This document shows positions 55,867 through 64,000 of a stretch of 64,000 nt of DNA, in pieces. The stretch lies in NCBI RefSeq assembly GCF_016862435.1, contig NZ_BOMY01000060.1, positions 186,001-250,000 on the forward strand, written 5' to 3'. The DNA comes from Paractinoplanes tereljensis (lineage in GTDB: Bacteria > Actinomycetota > Actinomycetes > Mycobacteriales > Micromonosporaceae). The translations under genes were made by a program, and so were the position numbers. The notes below the pieces were generated by a model. The model did not search any database, was not told where the DNA came from, and saw only the letters and a list, made by a program, of their open reading frames with translations. Numbering within the stretch: position 1 is the stretch's first letter; each line of letters starts with the position of its first letter.

Positions 55867-56664
55867 CTACAGCCAGGACTTGATCGCGTCGATCGTTTCT
55901 TCCGGAGCACTGAGATTGGGACAGTGCCCGGTCGCATTCATGTACACCATCGTGCTGCCCGCGGTGTGTTTGTGAACGTAGTCGCCCACGAACGTCGGAG
56001 CGATCACATCATCCGTGCACTGCAGGATCAACGAAGGAGTACGAAGTTTCAGCAGATCGTCGCGATTGTCGGCGAGGAACGTAACGCGCGCGAACTTCTT
56101 GGCGATCTCCGGATCGGTGCGGCAGAAGCTGTTGGTCAGCTCCTCGCCGAGCTCCGGTCGCTCGGGGTTGCCCATGATGACCGGGGCCATCTGGCTGGAC
56201 CAGCCGAGGTAGTTGCTGTCCAGCGAGTCGAGCAGGGAGTCCAGGTCCGCGTGGGTAAAGCCGCCGAGGTAGCCGTCGGCCGGCTCATTGATGTAGCGCG
56301 GCGACGGCCCGATGAGGACCAGCTTGGCGAAGCGCTCCGGCTCCTTGATCGCGGCGATGATGCCGATCATGGAACTCACCGAGTGGCCGACGAAGACGAC
56401 GTCCCACAGGTCGTTCTCGTGCAGGATCTCGAGTACGTCGTCGGCGTAACCGTCGAGCGTGGAGTAGCGGTCATCGTGGTAGGCCGACAGGTCGGATTTA
56501 CCGTTGCCTACGTGATCAAACAGGACAAGTCGATACGTGTCCGCGAAGGCCGGGGCGACGAGGCGCCACATGTTCTGGTCGCAGCCATACCCATGAGCGA
56601 ACACCATCGGCTGACCGAGGTCATTCCCGGTCAAAGTGACGGCATTTCTCTGTGTCGTTCTCAT
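55867..56664 (-). CDS. RsbQ-like alpha/beta hydrolase
   Basis: 265 residues from the ATG at 56664, close to the 269 of Bacillus subtilis RsbQ. Catalytic residues Ser95 (VGHSVSSM), Asp218/219 (CTDDVIAP) and His247 (GHCPNLS) fall at almost the numbers known for RsbQ. RsbQ is needed with the PAS-phosphatase RsbP for energy-stress activation of sigma-B and is related to the plant KAI2/D14 receptors. The PAS-phosphatase gene follows 22 bases later, the same pairing as in Bacillus. The small-molecule ligand is unknown. Confidence 0.9.
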   Translation of the reverse strand: MRTTQRNAVTLTGNDLGQPMVFAHGYGCDQNMWRLVAPAFADTYRLVLFDHVGNGKSDLSAYHDDRYSTLDGYADDVLEILHENDLWDVVFVGHSVSSMIGIIAAIKEPERFAKLVLIGPSPRYINEPADGYLGGFTHADLDSLLDSLDSNYLGWSSQMAPVIMGNPERPELGEELTNSFCRTDPEIAKKFARVTFLADNRDDLLKLRTPSLILQCTDDVIAPTFVGDYVHKHTAGSTMVYMNATGHCPNLSAPEETIDAIKSWL

Positions 56665-56820
56665 GTCTCGGTAACCATACGGCTCCAGACCGTCCGGCAC
56701 ATCGCCCTGGTTGTCCGGCATTCAGGTTTGGAATCCGGAACGCACCGTTCCTGATTGGTGGCGCACCGCATCTAACCTGGCTTCGGAGGCCGGCACACCG
56801 GCAGCGAAGGAGATCGACCG

Positions 56821-57993
56821 ATGGGCGACACCCGGCCGGGTGAATTTGACCCGACCCGCATCGAGGACGGCGAGGAGTCGTCGACGGTGGACGCCCCGGC
56901 TCGCTGGAGCGGGTCCGCCGTCGTGCCGCCGCCCACGCCGAAGAAGTCGCGATGGAACCGGCGGCGGCCGGAGCCGGACGAACGGGCCGCGATCCCGGCC
57001 GTCGACCCGTGGGCCGGTCAGGACACGCCATGGGACCCGTTCCCCGCCGTACCGGAAATTGCCGAGACCGATCCCACCAAGCTCGACCACCCGGCAGCCA
57101 TGCCACCGACCCGCATCGAGCCGCCGCCCGCCGCTCCCCCGCCGCCCACGCCCGCCCCGGTCGCGGCGCCCAAAGCGCCTGCGGCGCCCGCGGCGCAGCG
57201 GCCGCCCGTTCCGCCCAAGCCCAGCCGTCGCGAGCGCAAGGCTCGCGAACGCGCCAACCAGGCAGCCCTGGCCGCCGCCACCCAGGCCGCCACGCAGGCC
57301 GCCGCCCGCGCCGCGCAAGCGCAGGCCGCCCGTCCCCCGGCGAATCGCCTGCCGGTCCAGACCCGGCCGGGACAACTCCCGCCGGTCCCGCCCTGGGCCG
57401 CGCGCCCGCCGCAGCGACCACTGCCCCCGCCGCGCCGCAAACGCCGCTGGGGACGCCGGCTGGCCCTGCTAACCGTGCTCGGCGTGCTCTGCTGCTGCGG
57501 CCTGCCGTTCGCCTACTTCCAGTTCCCGGCGGCCCGGCAGTATCCGGTGACCGCCAAGCTGCCGACGTCCTTCTCCGACCTGGAGTTGCGCGACGACAAC
57601 GCCAGCAAGCGGGCCGCCGACCGGCTCGCCGAGCAGCTGCGGGCCACCGCGACGGACGGCGCCCCGTTCGCCGGCGTCTACGGCGACAGCCGCGGCAAGC
57701 GGGTCACCGTCTTCGGCGTCACCGGCTGGCGGTTCACCCCGAAGTCGGACGTGCAGGCGCAGCTGGACAACCTGACCGATCAGCTGCACCTGTCCCAGGT
57801 GCAGTCGTTCGACCTGGGCGAGACCGGCGCGCACGAGAGCTGCGGCGCCGGCCGGGTGGACGGCTCCTCAGTGGTGGTGTGCGCATGGGCCGACCACGGC
57901 AGCCTGGCCACCGTGCTGCTGACCCGCCGCTCGATCAGCGACAGCGCCGAGCTGGTCAGCACCCTGCGCAGCCAGGTGCTGACCCCGGGCTAG
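56821..57993 (+). CDS. membrane protein with long Pro/Ala-rich cytoplasmic arm
   Basis: 390 residues. Residues 1-215 are polar and low-complexity (Pro/Ala/Arg, with an AAATQAATQAAARAAQAQAA helix); one membrane helix follows at about 219-239 (LALLTVLGVLCCCGLPFAYF); residues 240-390 are an extracellular domain with two Cys (ESCGAGRVDGSSVVVCAW). No family recognised; similar builds are common in Micromonosporaceae. Its stop TAG overlaps the stop of the convergent acyltransferase gene (CTAG at 57990-57993). Confidence 0.8.
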   Translation: MGDTRPGEFDPTRIEDGEESSTVDAPARWSGSAVVPPPTPKKSRWNRRRPEPDERAAIPAVDPWAGQDTPWDPFPAVPEIAETDPTKLDHPAAMPPTRIEPPPAAPPPPTPAPVAAPKAPAAPAAQRPPVPPKPSRRERKARERANQAALAAATQAATQAAARAAQAQAARPPANRLPVQTRPGQLPPVPPWAARPPQRPLPPPRRKRRWGRRLALLTVLGVLCCCGLPFAYFQFPAARQYPVTAKLPTSFSDLELRDDNASKRAADRLAEQLRATATDGAPFAGVYGDSRGKRVTVFGVTGWRFTPKSDVQAQLDNLTDQLHLSQVQSFDLGETGAHESCGAGRVDGSSVVVCAWADHGSLATVLLTRRSISDSAELVSTLRSQVLTPG

Positions 57994-58664
57994 GACGCCG
58001 TCGGCTTCGCGGGGGCGTAGCGCGGCACGTACTCCTGGCCGGTCAGCTTCTGGATCTCGCCCATCATCTCGTCGGTGAGCGCGCGCAGCGAGGTGCGGTC
58101 GTCGGCCCGGCCGGTGGTGTCGATCGGCTTGCCGAACTTCACCGTGATCTTGCCGCGGAACGGCATCGGGTACGGCTGGCCGATGGGCTGCACCTTGTCG
58201 GTGCCGAGCATGCCGACCGGGATGATCGGGACGCCGGCCGCGACGGCGAGCCGGGCCGCGCCGGTGCGGCCGCGGTAGAGCCGGCCGTCGGGCGAGCGGG
58301 TGCCCTCGGGGTAGACGACCACGCAGTCGCCGGCCTTGAGCACCGGGATGGCGCCGTCGAACGCGGCGAGCGCGTCCCGGCCGCCGGCCCGCTGGACCCG
58401 GATCGCGCCGAGTCCGTTGAGCAGGTTACGGGTGAACCAGCCGCTGAGGCCGGTGCCGTCGAAGTATTCGGACTTGGCCCAGAAGGCCAGGTGCCGGGGC
58501 ACGACCGCGCCGAGGAACAGCTCGTCGGCGACCGAGAGGTGGTTGCCCGCGAAGATCGCGCCGCCGGTGCGGGGCACGAACTCGAGGCCCTCGACGCGCG
58601 GACGCCAGCCGAGCGACAAAATGTTGCCGACGGTGACTTTGCCGATGGAGTAGAGCAGCGGCAA
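57990..58664 (-). CDS. 1-acyl-glycerol-3-phosphate acyltransferase-family protein (PlsC-like)
   Basis: 224 residues from a TTG at 58664, chosen because GGAGGATC lies six bases upstream. The acyltransferase motifs are GNHLSVADE (HxxxxD), VVYPEGTRSPDG (EGTRS) and VPIIPVGMLG. It transfers acyl chains to lysophosphatidate or a related acceptor at the membrane face. Acceptor not determinable. Confidence 0.92.
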   Translation of the reverse strand: MPLLYSIGKVTVGNILSLGWRPRVEGLEFVPRTGGAIFAGNHLSVADELFLGAVVPRHLAFWAKSEYFDGTGLSGWFTRNLLNGLGAIRVQRAGGRDALAAFDGAIPVLKAGDCVVVYPEGTRSPDGRLYRGRTGAARLAVAAGVPIIPVGMLGTDKVQPIGQPYPMPFRGKITVKFGKPIDTTGRADDRTSLRALTDEMMGEIQKLTGQEYVPRYAPAKPTAS

Positions 58665-58809
58665 CTTGGGGATCCTCCGGTACGGGGTGGTGCAGTGGGG
58701 GTGGCACGCTGAGGTTATCGGAAGGCACCCGGGAAGTCCCCGCCGAGCTTGCCAAGCGGCCCGGACAATCACCGCGAAGGCGGCAAATGCCCGGGCCGGG
58801 TTAACAGAT

Positions 58810-61800
58810 TCACACCCGCTGCACGAAAACCGTTACCTGCTCGCCGTCGCCGACCTCACCGGCGAACCCGCCGGACCCGTCGGATCCGGCCGGACCGAAC
58901 GCGACCGACGTCGCCAGGGTCTCCCCGGCCACGAACTCCCGGTGAGCATCCACCGCGAGCCGGACGATGTCGGGGGCCGACACGGTCAGCGCGATCCGGT
59001 CCGAGACGTCCAGGTCGGCGTCCCGGCGGGCCTGCTGGATCACTCGGATCACGTCCCGGGCCAGCCCCTCGGCCAGCAGCTCCGGCGTCACCACGCTGTC
59101 GAGCACGACCACGCCGGCCCCGGCCGGCAACGGCGCCGAGTTCACCACGTCGGAGGCGACCAGCTTCAGTTCGTACTCCCCCTCCTGCAGGGCGACCCCG
59201 GCCGCGACCGGCGCGCCGTCGACCAGCTGCCAGTCACCCTTCTTTACCGCCTGGATGACCTGCTGGACCTGCTTGCCGAGACGCGGGCCGAGGGCCCGCG
59301 GCACGACGGTGAGGACCTGCTCGCAGTACGCGGCCACGTCGTCGGTGAAGACCACGTCCTTGACGTTGACCTCGTCCGAGAGCAGGTCGCCGAAGGCTTC
59401 CAGCCTGCCGGCGTCCGCGCTGGCCACGGTCAGCTTGGCCAGCGGCAGCCGCACCCGCAGGGCCCGGGCCTTGCGCAGCGACAGCGCCGCCGAGGCGACG
59501 TCCCGCACCGCGTCCATCGAGGCGACCAGCTCGTGGTCGGCCGGGAAGTCGGCCGCGGACGGCCAGTCGGTCAGGTGCACCGACCGCTCCCCGGTCAGGC
59601 CGCGCCAGATCTCCTCGACGGTCAGCGGCGCCAGCGGCGCCACCACCCGGCACACCGTCTCGAGCACGGTCGCGAGGGTGTCGAACGCATCCTCGTCACC
59701 GGCCCAGAAGCGGTCCCGCGAACGGCGCACGTACCAGTTGGTCAGTGCGTCCAGGTATGACCGCACGGACGCGGCCGCACCGGAGATGTCGTACTCGTCC
59801 ATCTGCCGCTGCACGTCGGTGACCAGTTCACCGGTCTTGGCCAGGACGTACCGGTCAAGCAGGTGTTTGGAATCTGTCCGGAATTTCGCAACATAGCCAG
59901 AAGCGTTGGCATAGAGGCTGAAGAAGTACCAGACGTTCCAGAGCGGGAGCAGCACCTGGCGCACCGAGTCGCGGATCGCGACCTCGGTGACCGGCATGTC
60001 CCCACCCCGCAGCACCGGCGACGACATCAGCATCCAGCGCATCGCGTCCGAGCCGTAGCTGTCGAACACCCGGTAGACGTCCGGGTAGTTGCGCAGCGAC
60101 TTGGACATCTTCCGGCCGTCCTCGCCCAGCAGGATGCCGTGGCTCAGGCAGCTGCGGAACGCGGGCCGGTCGAACAGCGCCGTGGCCAGCACGTGCATGG
60201 TGTAGAACCAGCCGCGGGTCTGCCCGATGTACTCGACGATGAAGTCACCCGGGTAGTGGTGCTCGAACCAGTCCTTGTTCTCGAACGGGTAGTGCACCTG
60301 GGCGAACGGCATCGAGCCGGACTCGAACCAGCAGTCCAGCACCTCCGGCACGCGCCGCATCGTCGACCTGCCGGTCGGGTCGTCCGGGTTGGGCCGGGTC
60401 AGCTCGTCGACGAACGGCCGGTGCAGGTCGGTGACCTCGACCCCGAAGTCACGTTCCAGCTCCGCGAAGGAACCGTAGACGTCCACCCGGGGATACGTGG
60501 GATCGTCCGACTTCCACACCGGGATCGGCGAGCCCCAGAACCGGTTCCGGGAGATCGACCAGTCCCGGGCGTTGGCCAGCCACTTGCCGAACGAGCCCTC
60601 CTTGATGTGCGCCGGCGTCCAGGTGATCTCCTGGTTGAGCTCGACCATCCGGTCCCGGAACTTCGTCACCGCGACGAACCACGACGAGACCGCCTTGTAG
60701 ATCAGCGGGGTGTCACAGCGCCAGCAGTGCGGGTACGAGTGCGTGTAACTCTCCTGCTTGACCAGCACGCCCTTGTCGCGCAGCGAAGCGATGATCGGCT
60801 TGTTCGAGTCGAAGACCTGCACACCCTGGTACGGCGGCACCAGCGAGGTGAACCGGGCGTGCTCGTCGACCGCCACCACGGTCGGGATGCCGGCCGCGTT
60901 GCAGACGTTCTGGTCGTCCTCACCGAAGGCCGGCGCCTGGTGCACGACCCCGGTGCCGTCCTCGTCGGTGACGTAATCGGCCGCCAGCACCTGGAAGGCG
61001 TTGGGTCCACCGGCCTCGACCAGGAAGTCGAACATCGGCGTGTACCGACGCCCGGCCAGGTCCCGCCCGAAGACCGAACCAACCCGATCAAAACCTTCCA
61101 ATTCCTTCGCGTACGCCGTGAGCCGTGTCGCCCCCACGATGAGCTTGCGACCCTCGCCGTTCTGCAGCACCGCGTACTCGATGTCGGGTCCGACGGCCAG
61201 CGCCAGGTTGGACGGCAGCGTCCACGGCGTGGTCGTCCACACCGCGATGTCCTCGCCGCTGTCCAGCCGGAACGTGACGGTCACCGCCTGGTCGGTGCGG
61301 TCCCGGTAGACGTCGTCCATCCGGGTCTCGGTGTTCGACAGCGGCGTCTCGCACCGGAAGCAGTACGCGAGCACCCGGAAGCCTTCGTAGACCAGGCCCT
61401 TGTCGGACAGCGTCTTGAACGCCCACATGACCGACTCCATGTAACTGGGGTCGAGCGTCTTGTAGTCGTTCTCGAAGTCCACCCACCGGGCCTGCCGGGT
61501 GACGTACCCCTCCCAGTCCTTGGTGTAGGCCAGCACGGACGTGCGACAGGCCTCGTTGAACTTGTCGATGCCCAGGTCGACGATCTGCGCCTTGGTGGTG
61601 ATGCCGAGCTGCTTCTCCGCCTCGATCTCGGCGGGCATGCCGTGCGTGTCCCAGCCGAAGCGGCGTTCCACGTGCTTGCCGCGCATCGTCTGGTAGCGCG
61701 GCACCAGGTCCTTCACGTACCCGGTGAAGAGGTGTCCGTAGTGCGGCAGGCCGTTGGCGAACGGCGGTCCGTCGTAGAAGACGTACTCGTTGCTGCCGTT

Positions 61801-61938
61801 CTCGCCGGCCGGGTTACGCGCGACGGACGCCTCGAAGGTCTTGTCGGCCGCCCAGTGGTCGAGCACGGCGCGCTCGACCGCGGGCAGGTCCGGGCTGGCC
61901 GGTACGCCCGTGGCGTCGGTGTGCTTGGGATAGGCCAT
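58810..61938 (-). CDS. ileS: isoleucyl-tRNA synthetase
   Basis: 1042 residues from the ATG at 61938. Class I motifs: PHYGHLFTGYVKD (HIGH-type) and GRKMSKSLRNYPD (KMSKS); the editing domain is present (WTTTPWTLPSNLA). SCLSHGILLGEDGRKMSKS and the long C-terminal region fit the eukaryote-like IleRS type of actinobacteria. The 5' leader contains a T-box and a hairpin hiding the ribosome site GAGGAG. Confidence 0.98.
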   Translation of the reverse strand: MAYPKHTDATGVPASPDLPAVERAVLDHWAADKTFEASVARNPAGENGSNEYVFYDGPPFANGLPHYGHLFTGYVKDLVPRYQTMRGKHVERRFGWDTHGMPAEIEAEKQLGITTKAQIVDLGIDKFNEACRTSVLAYTKDWEGYVTRQARWVDFENDYKTLDPSYMESVMWAFKTLSDKGLVYEGFRVLAYCFRCETPLSNTETRMDDVYRDRTDQAVTVTFRLDSGEDIAVWTTTPWTLPSNLALAVGPDIEYAVLQNGEGRKLIVGATRLTAYAKELEGFDRVGSVFGRDLAGRRYTPMFDFLVEAGGPNAFQVLAADYVTDEDGTGVVHQAPAFGEDDQNVCNAAGIPTVVAVDEHARFTSLVPPYQGVQVFDSNKPIIASLRDKGVLVKQESYTHSYPHCWRCDTPLIYKAVSSWFVAVTKFRDRMVELNQEITWTPAHIKEGSFGKWLANARDWSISRNRFWGSPIPVWKSDDPTYPRVDVYGSFAELERDFGVEVTDLHRPFVDELTRPNPDDPTGRSTMRRVPEVLDCWFESGSMPFAQVHYPFENKDWFEHHYPGDFIVEYIGQTRGWFYTMHVLATALFDRPAFRSCLSHGILLGEDGRKMSKSLRNYPDVYRVFDSYGSDAMRWMLMSSPVLRGGDMPVTEVAIRDSVRQVLLPLWNVWYFFSLYANASGYVAKFRTDSKHLLDRYVLAKTGELVTDVQRQMDEYDISGAAASVRSYLDALTNWYVRRSRDRFWAGDEDAFDTLATVLETVCRVVAPLAPLTVEEIWRGLTGERSVHLTDWPSAADFPADHELVASMDAVRDVASAALSLRKARALRVRLPLAKLTVASADAGRLEAFGDLLSDEVNVKDVVFTDDVAAYCEQVLTVVPRALGPRLGKQVQQVIQAVKKGDWQLVDGAPVAAGVALQEGEYELKLVASDVVNSAPLPAGAGVVVLDSVVTPELLAEGLARDVIRVIQQARRDADLDVSDRIALTVSAPDIVRLAVDAHREFVAGETLATSVAFGPAGSDGSGGFAGEVGDGEQVTVFVQRV

Positions 61939-61944
61939 GTCGGC

Positions 61945-62160
61945 GGTTCTCCTCGATGCAGTCAACAGATGCGACTGCGAGGACGAGCCTCTGCGGCCCG
62001 CGGTACCACCTCGCTTGGCGTCATGGAGACGCCCGCTCGTTCGCCGGATTTACGATGCGCGGTCCGATCCGCCCGGTTCTACTGAAGCCCGAGGGCTCGT
62101 TCTTCCGGAGGCTCCCCGGTGATGGCCGGTTCAGTGCCTGCGTGGGCACAACGATACCGG
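61945..62160 (-). promoter_or_regulatory. ileS T-box riboswitch (translational type)
   Basis: The minus strand carries the T-box AGGTGGTACCGCG (62011-61999), which pairs with the 3' end of uncharged tRNA. Downstream, TCCTCG-CAGTC and GACTG-CAT-CGAGGA (61983-61950) form a hairpin that hides the ribosome site GAGGAG of ileS; no terminator follows, which fits the actinobacterial ileS T-boxes that control translation. The stem I specifier is less certain; ATC at 62056-62054 is one candidate for the isoleucine codon. Confidence 0.85.
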
Positions 62161-62185
62161 CCACCCCGGGATTCCTTCACCCGGA

Positions 62186-63718
62186 TTACCTCCGCCGAGG
62201 TGCGGCCAGCGTGGTGGACCAGAGCGAGACCCCTTCGCGGTCGCGCAGGTACACCGTCAGGTCGCCCGAGTGCCCGTCGATCTCGACCTCGCCGAAGTGC
62301 TGGTAGCCGTCGGCCGGCGAGGTGTTGGCGACCGGCGGGGCGTGCACGAACTCGGTTTTCGGGCCGAACGTGCCATCCAGCGCGTTCGGGCCGAACGCAC
62401 CGGCGTGCGCCGGACCGGAGACGAACTCCCAGAACGGCGTGAAGTCCCCGATCGCAGCCCGGGACGGGTCGTAGTGCTGGGCCGCGGTGTAGTGCACGTC
62501 CGCGGTGAGCAGCACGATCCCGCTCACGTGGTGCCGGTGCGCGTCCAGCAACACCTGGGCGAACTCGAGCTCGCGACCCTTCGGCGCGCCGTTGTCACCC
62601 TGCGCGACACCCTCCTGCGCGGCCGCGCCGTCCGGCACGACCAGGCCGAGCGGCAGGTCGTTCGCGATGATCTTCCAGGTGGCCGTCGACCGGCGGAGAC
62701 CGCGGATCAGCCACTCGCGCTGCTCCCGCCCGAGCAGACCGCGCTGCGGATCGGCGTACGTATTGCCGTCGTTGGGGTCTTTGAAGGTCCGCATGTCGAG
62801 GATGAACACATCGAGCAGCGGGCCGTAGGAGAGCTTGCGATAGACCGGGCCGCTCTGCCCCGGAATCGGCGTCCACTCGTGATAGGCCTGGTGGGCGCGG
62901 CCGGCGAGCACGTCGACCGACTTCTCGGTGTACCGGGCGTCGTCCAGGATCTGCCCCGGGAACCAGTTGTTGCGCACCTCGTGGTCGTCCCACTGGTTGA
63001 TCTGGGCGACCTCGGCGGCGAACCGCTTGTAGTGCTCGTCCAGCAGGTTGTAGGCGTACTGCCCGCGGTACTCCTTGAGCGTCTCGGCGACCTTGAGCTT
63101 CTCCTCGGTCACCAGGTTGCGGTAGATCCGGCCGTCCGGCAGCGTCACGGTCTCGGTGAGCGGCCCATCGGCGTAAACGGTGTCGCCCGAGTGCAGCAGA
63201 AAGTCCGGGCGCCTGCGGCGCATCGATTCAAAGAGCTTCAGGCCGCCGTACGCCGGATCGATGCCCCAGCCCTGACCGACCACGTCACCGGTCCAGACGA
63301 ACCGAATGTCCTGCCGTCGCACCGGGGCGGTCGACAGCGAGCCGTCCAGCGACGAACCGTAGAGGCCGGGCCGGTCCAGGCTCTCGGCCCGCACCCGGTA
63401 GTAGATCTTGGAGTCGGCCGGCAGATTGCGCAGCCGCAGCTTGCCGGCGAAGTCGGTGTCCGGGGTGACCACCGGACCGCGCAGCAGGCGGGCACCGCGC
63501 AGGTCGGGCCGGCGGCTCACCTGCACCCAGAGCCGCGCCGGGCGGTCGGCCCGGCTCCACACGATGGCCGAGTCGGCGGTGGCGTCGCCGCTCTGCACGC
63601 CGTGCGTGAGCAGCGGCCGCACGCCGGCCGAGGAGAACGCGGGAGCTTCGAGAAGAGCGCTGCCGGCCAGGCCGACGGCACCGGCGCGCAGCAGATTGCG
63701 TCGCGAGATCGAGGTCAT
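62186..63718 (-). CDS. phoD: secreted alkaline phosphatase D (PhoD)
   Basis: 510 residues. A twin-arginine signal (SRRNLLRAG) exports the folded enzyme. The PhoD N-terminal domain (THGVQSGDATADSAIVWSRAD) and the metallophosphatase domain (FVWTGDVVGQGWGID, LLHSGDTVYADGP, QWDDHEVRNNWFPGQ, LLTADVHYTAAQHYDP) carry the metal ligands. PhoD is a Ca/Fe phosphodiesterase-phosphomonoesterase that frees phosphate outside the cell, usually under PhoP control; no clear PHO box was seen. Confidence 0.95.
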   Translation of the reverse strand: MTSISRRNLLRAGAVGLAGSALLEAPAFSSAGVRPLLTHGVQSGDATADSAIVWSRADRPARLWVQVSRRPDLRGARLLRGPVVTPDTDFAGKLRLRNLPADSKIYYRVRAESLDRPGLYGSSLDGSLSTAPVRRQDIRFVWTGDVVGQGWGIDPAYGGLKLFESMRRRRPDFLLHSGDTVYADGPLTETVTLPDGRIYRNLVTEEKLKVAETLKEYRGQYAYNLLDEHYKRFAAEVAQINQWDDHEVRNNWFPGQILDDARYTEKSVDVLAGRAHQAYHEWTPIPGQSGPVYRKLSYGPLLDVFILDMRTFKDPNDGNTYADPQRGLLGREQREWLIRGLRRSTATWKIIANDLPLGLVVPDGAAAQEGVAQGDNGAPKGRELEFAQVLLDAHRHHVSGIVLLTADVHYTAAQHYDPSRAAIGDFTPFWEFVSGPAHAGAFGPNALDGTFGPKTEFVHAPPVANTSPADGYQHFGEVEIDGHSGDLTVYLRDREGVSLWSTTLAAPRRR

Positions 63719-63777
63719 ACCCTGATGCCTATCGATCGGACGTGGCCTGCGAGTAGCCGTTCCCTAAACTTCACCCC

Positions 63778-64000
63778 GTGATCCGCATCGAGCTCGATGA
63801 ACCGACGCTGGCCCGCACCCGGATCGCGATCAGCCCGTTCGCCGAGGTCGTGTGCAGCCTGTTCCTGCTGCAGCGCAACCCGGCCGGAGCGCCGTGGCCC
63901 TATGACACCTGGGCGCTGCGGGCCCGGGAGATCCTGCGGACCGTCCCCGCGACCGCGCCGGTTTCGCTCTATCTGCAACTGCCGGCGAGCTCGCCGGACT
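63778..64000 (+). CDS. N-terminus of a probable ArsR-type regulator (partial)
   Basis: 74 residues from a GTG at 63778, cut by the window end. IRIELDEPTLARTRIAISPFAEVVCSLFLLQ resembles the N-terminal arm of the actinobacterial DUF5937/ArsR-like regulators, whose winged helix lies further downstream and is not visible here. Divergent from phoD with 59 bases between starts. Confidence 0.5.
   Translation, partial: MIRIELDEPTLARTRIAISPFAEVVCSLFLLQRNPAGAPWPYDTWALRAREILRTVPATAPVSLYLQLPASSPD

Overview
The window is very GC-rich, starts genes often with GTG or TTG, and carries actinobacterial hallmarks: F420-type reductase family, ECF41 sigma factor, HrcA/CIRCE, an ileS T-box of the translational kind, and a trpS leader with tandem Trp codons. 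The order nadD-rsfS-phosphatase-(lipoprotein)-degV ... comEA-comEC ... holA-rpsT ... lepA-hemW-hrcA-dnaJ, and rne-rplU-rpmA-obg, is the chromosomal order known from Mycobacterium and Streptomyces relatives. Short GGCC-rich tandem repeats after genes and proteins rich in Pro/Ala suggest a filamentous member of the Micromonosporaceae (Actinoplanes-like); the family assignment is inference.

Region 1-12 kb is accessory and regulatory. It holds an ECF41 sigma factor divergent from a carboxymuconolactone decarboxylase-family protein, with two matching sigma promoters between them; a catabolic cluster (2500-9078) of a medium-chain reductase, LigA-like and LigB-like extradiol dioxygenase subunits, a short citrate-synthase-like lyase, a CaiB-type CoA transferase, a divergent amidohydrolase and an IclR regulator, with two copies of a 16-bp palindrome in the divergent promoter region; a secreted GH12 glucanase; and a MarR regulator divergent from a flavodoxin-fold reductase with two identical operator cores.

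Region 12-34 kb is mostly housekeeping: dnaJ-hrcA with CIRCE, hemW, lepA, rpsT, holA, and the competence pair comEA-comEC, mixed with an enoyl-CoA hydratase, a secreted lysozyme-like protein, a membrane GAF-PAS protein without an output domain and a MOSC protein with a large low-complexity insertion. A roughly 1-kb stretch after rpsT has no recognisable gene but is full of degenerate tandem repeats and holds one copy of an intergenic repeat whose other copy lies after the azoreductase-like gene.

Region 35-53 kb holds degV, a lipoprotein, the rsfS/nadD group, a hybrid histidine kinase, pepN, trpS with a complete attenuator, obg-rpmA-rplU, rne and the radical-SAM pair that usually accompanies rne. 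Region 53-64 kb holds an alpha/beta hydrolase, PAS-GAF-PP2C phosphatase and STAS protein arranged like the RsbQ-RsbP-RsbV stress relay, then plsC-like, ileS with its T-box, phoD and the start of a regulator gene.

No rRNA, tRNA, CRISPR array, insertion sequence or prophage was recognised. The best candidates for undescribed biology are the 2.5-9.1 kb catabolic cluster with its operators and a 30-residue ORF coupled to both dioxygenase genes, the dispersed intergenic repeat, and the MOSC insertion.
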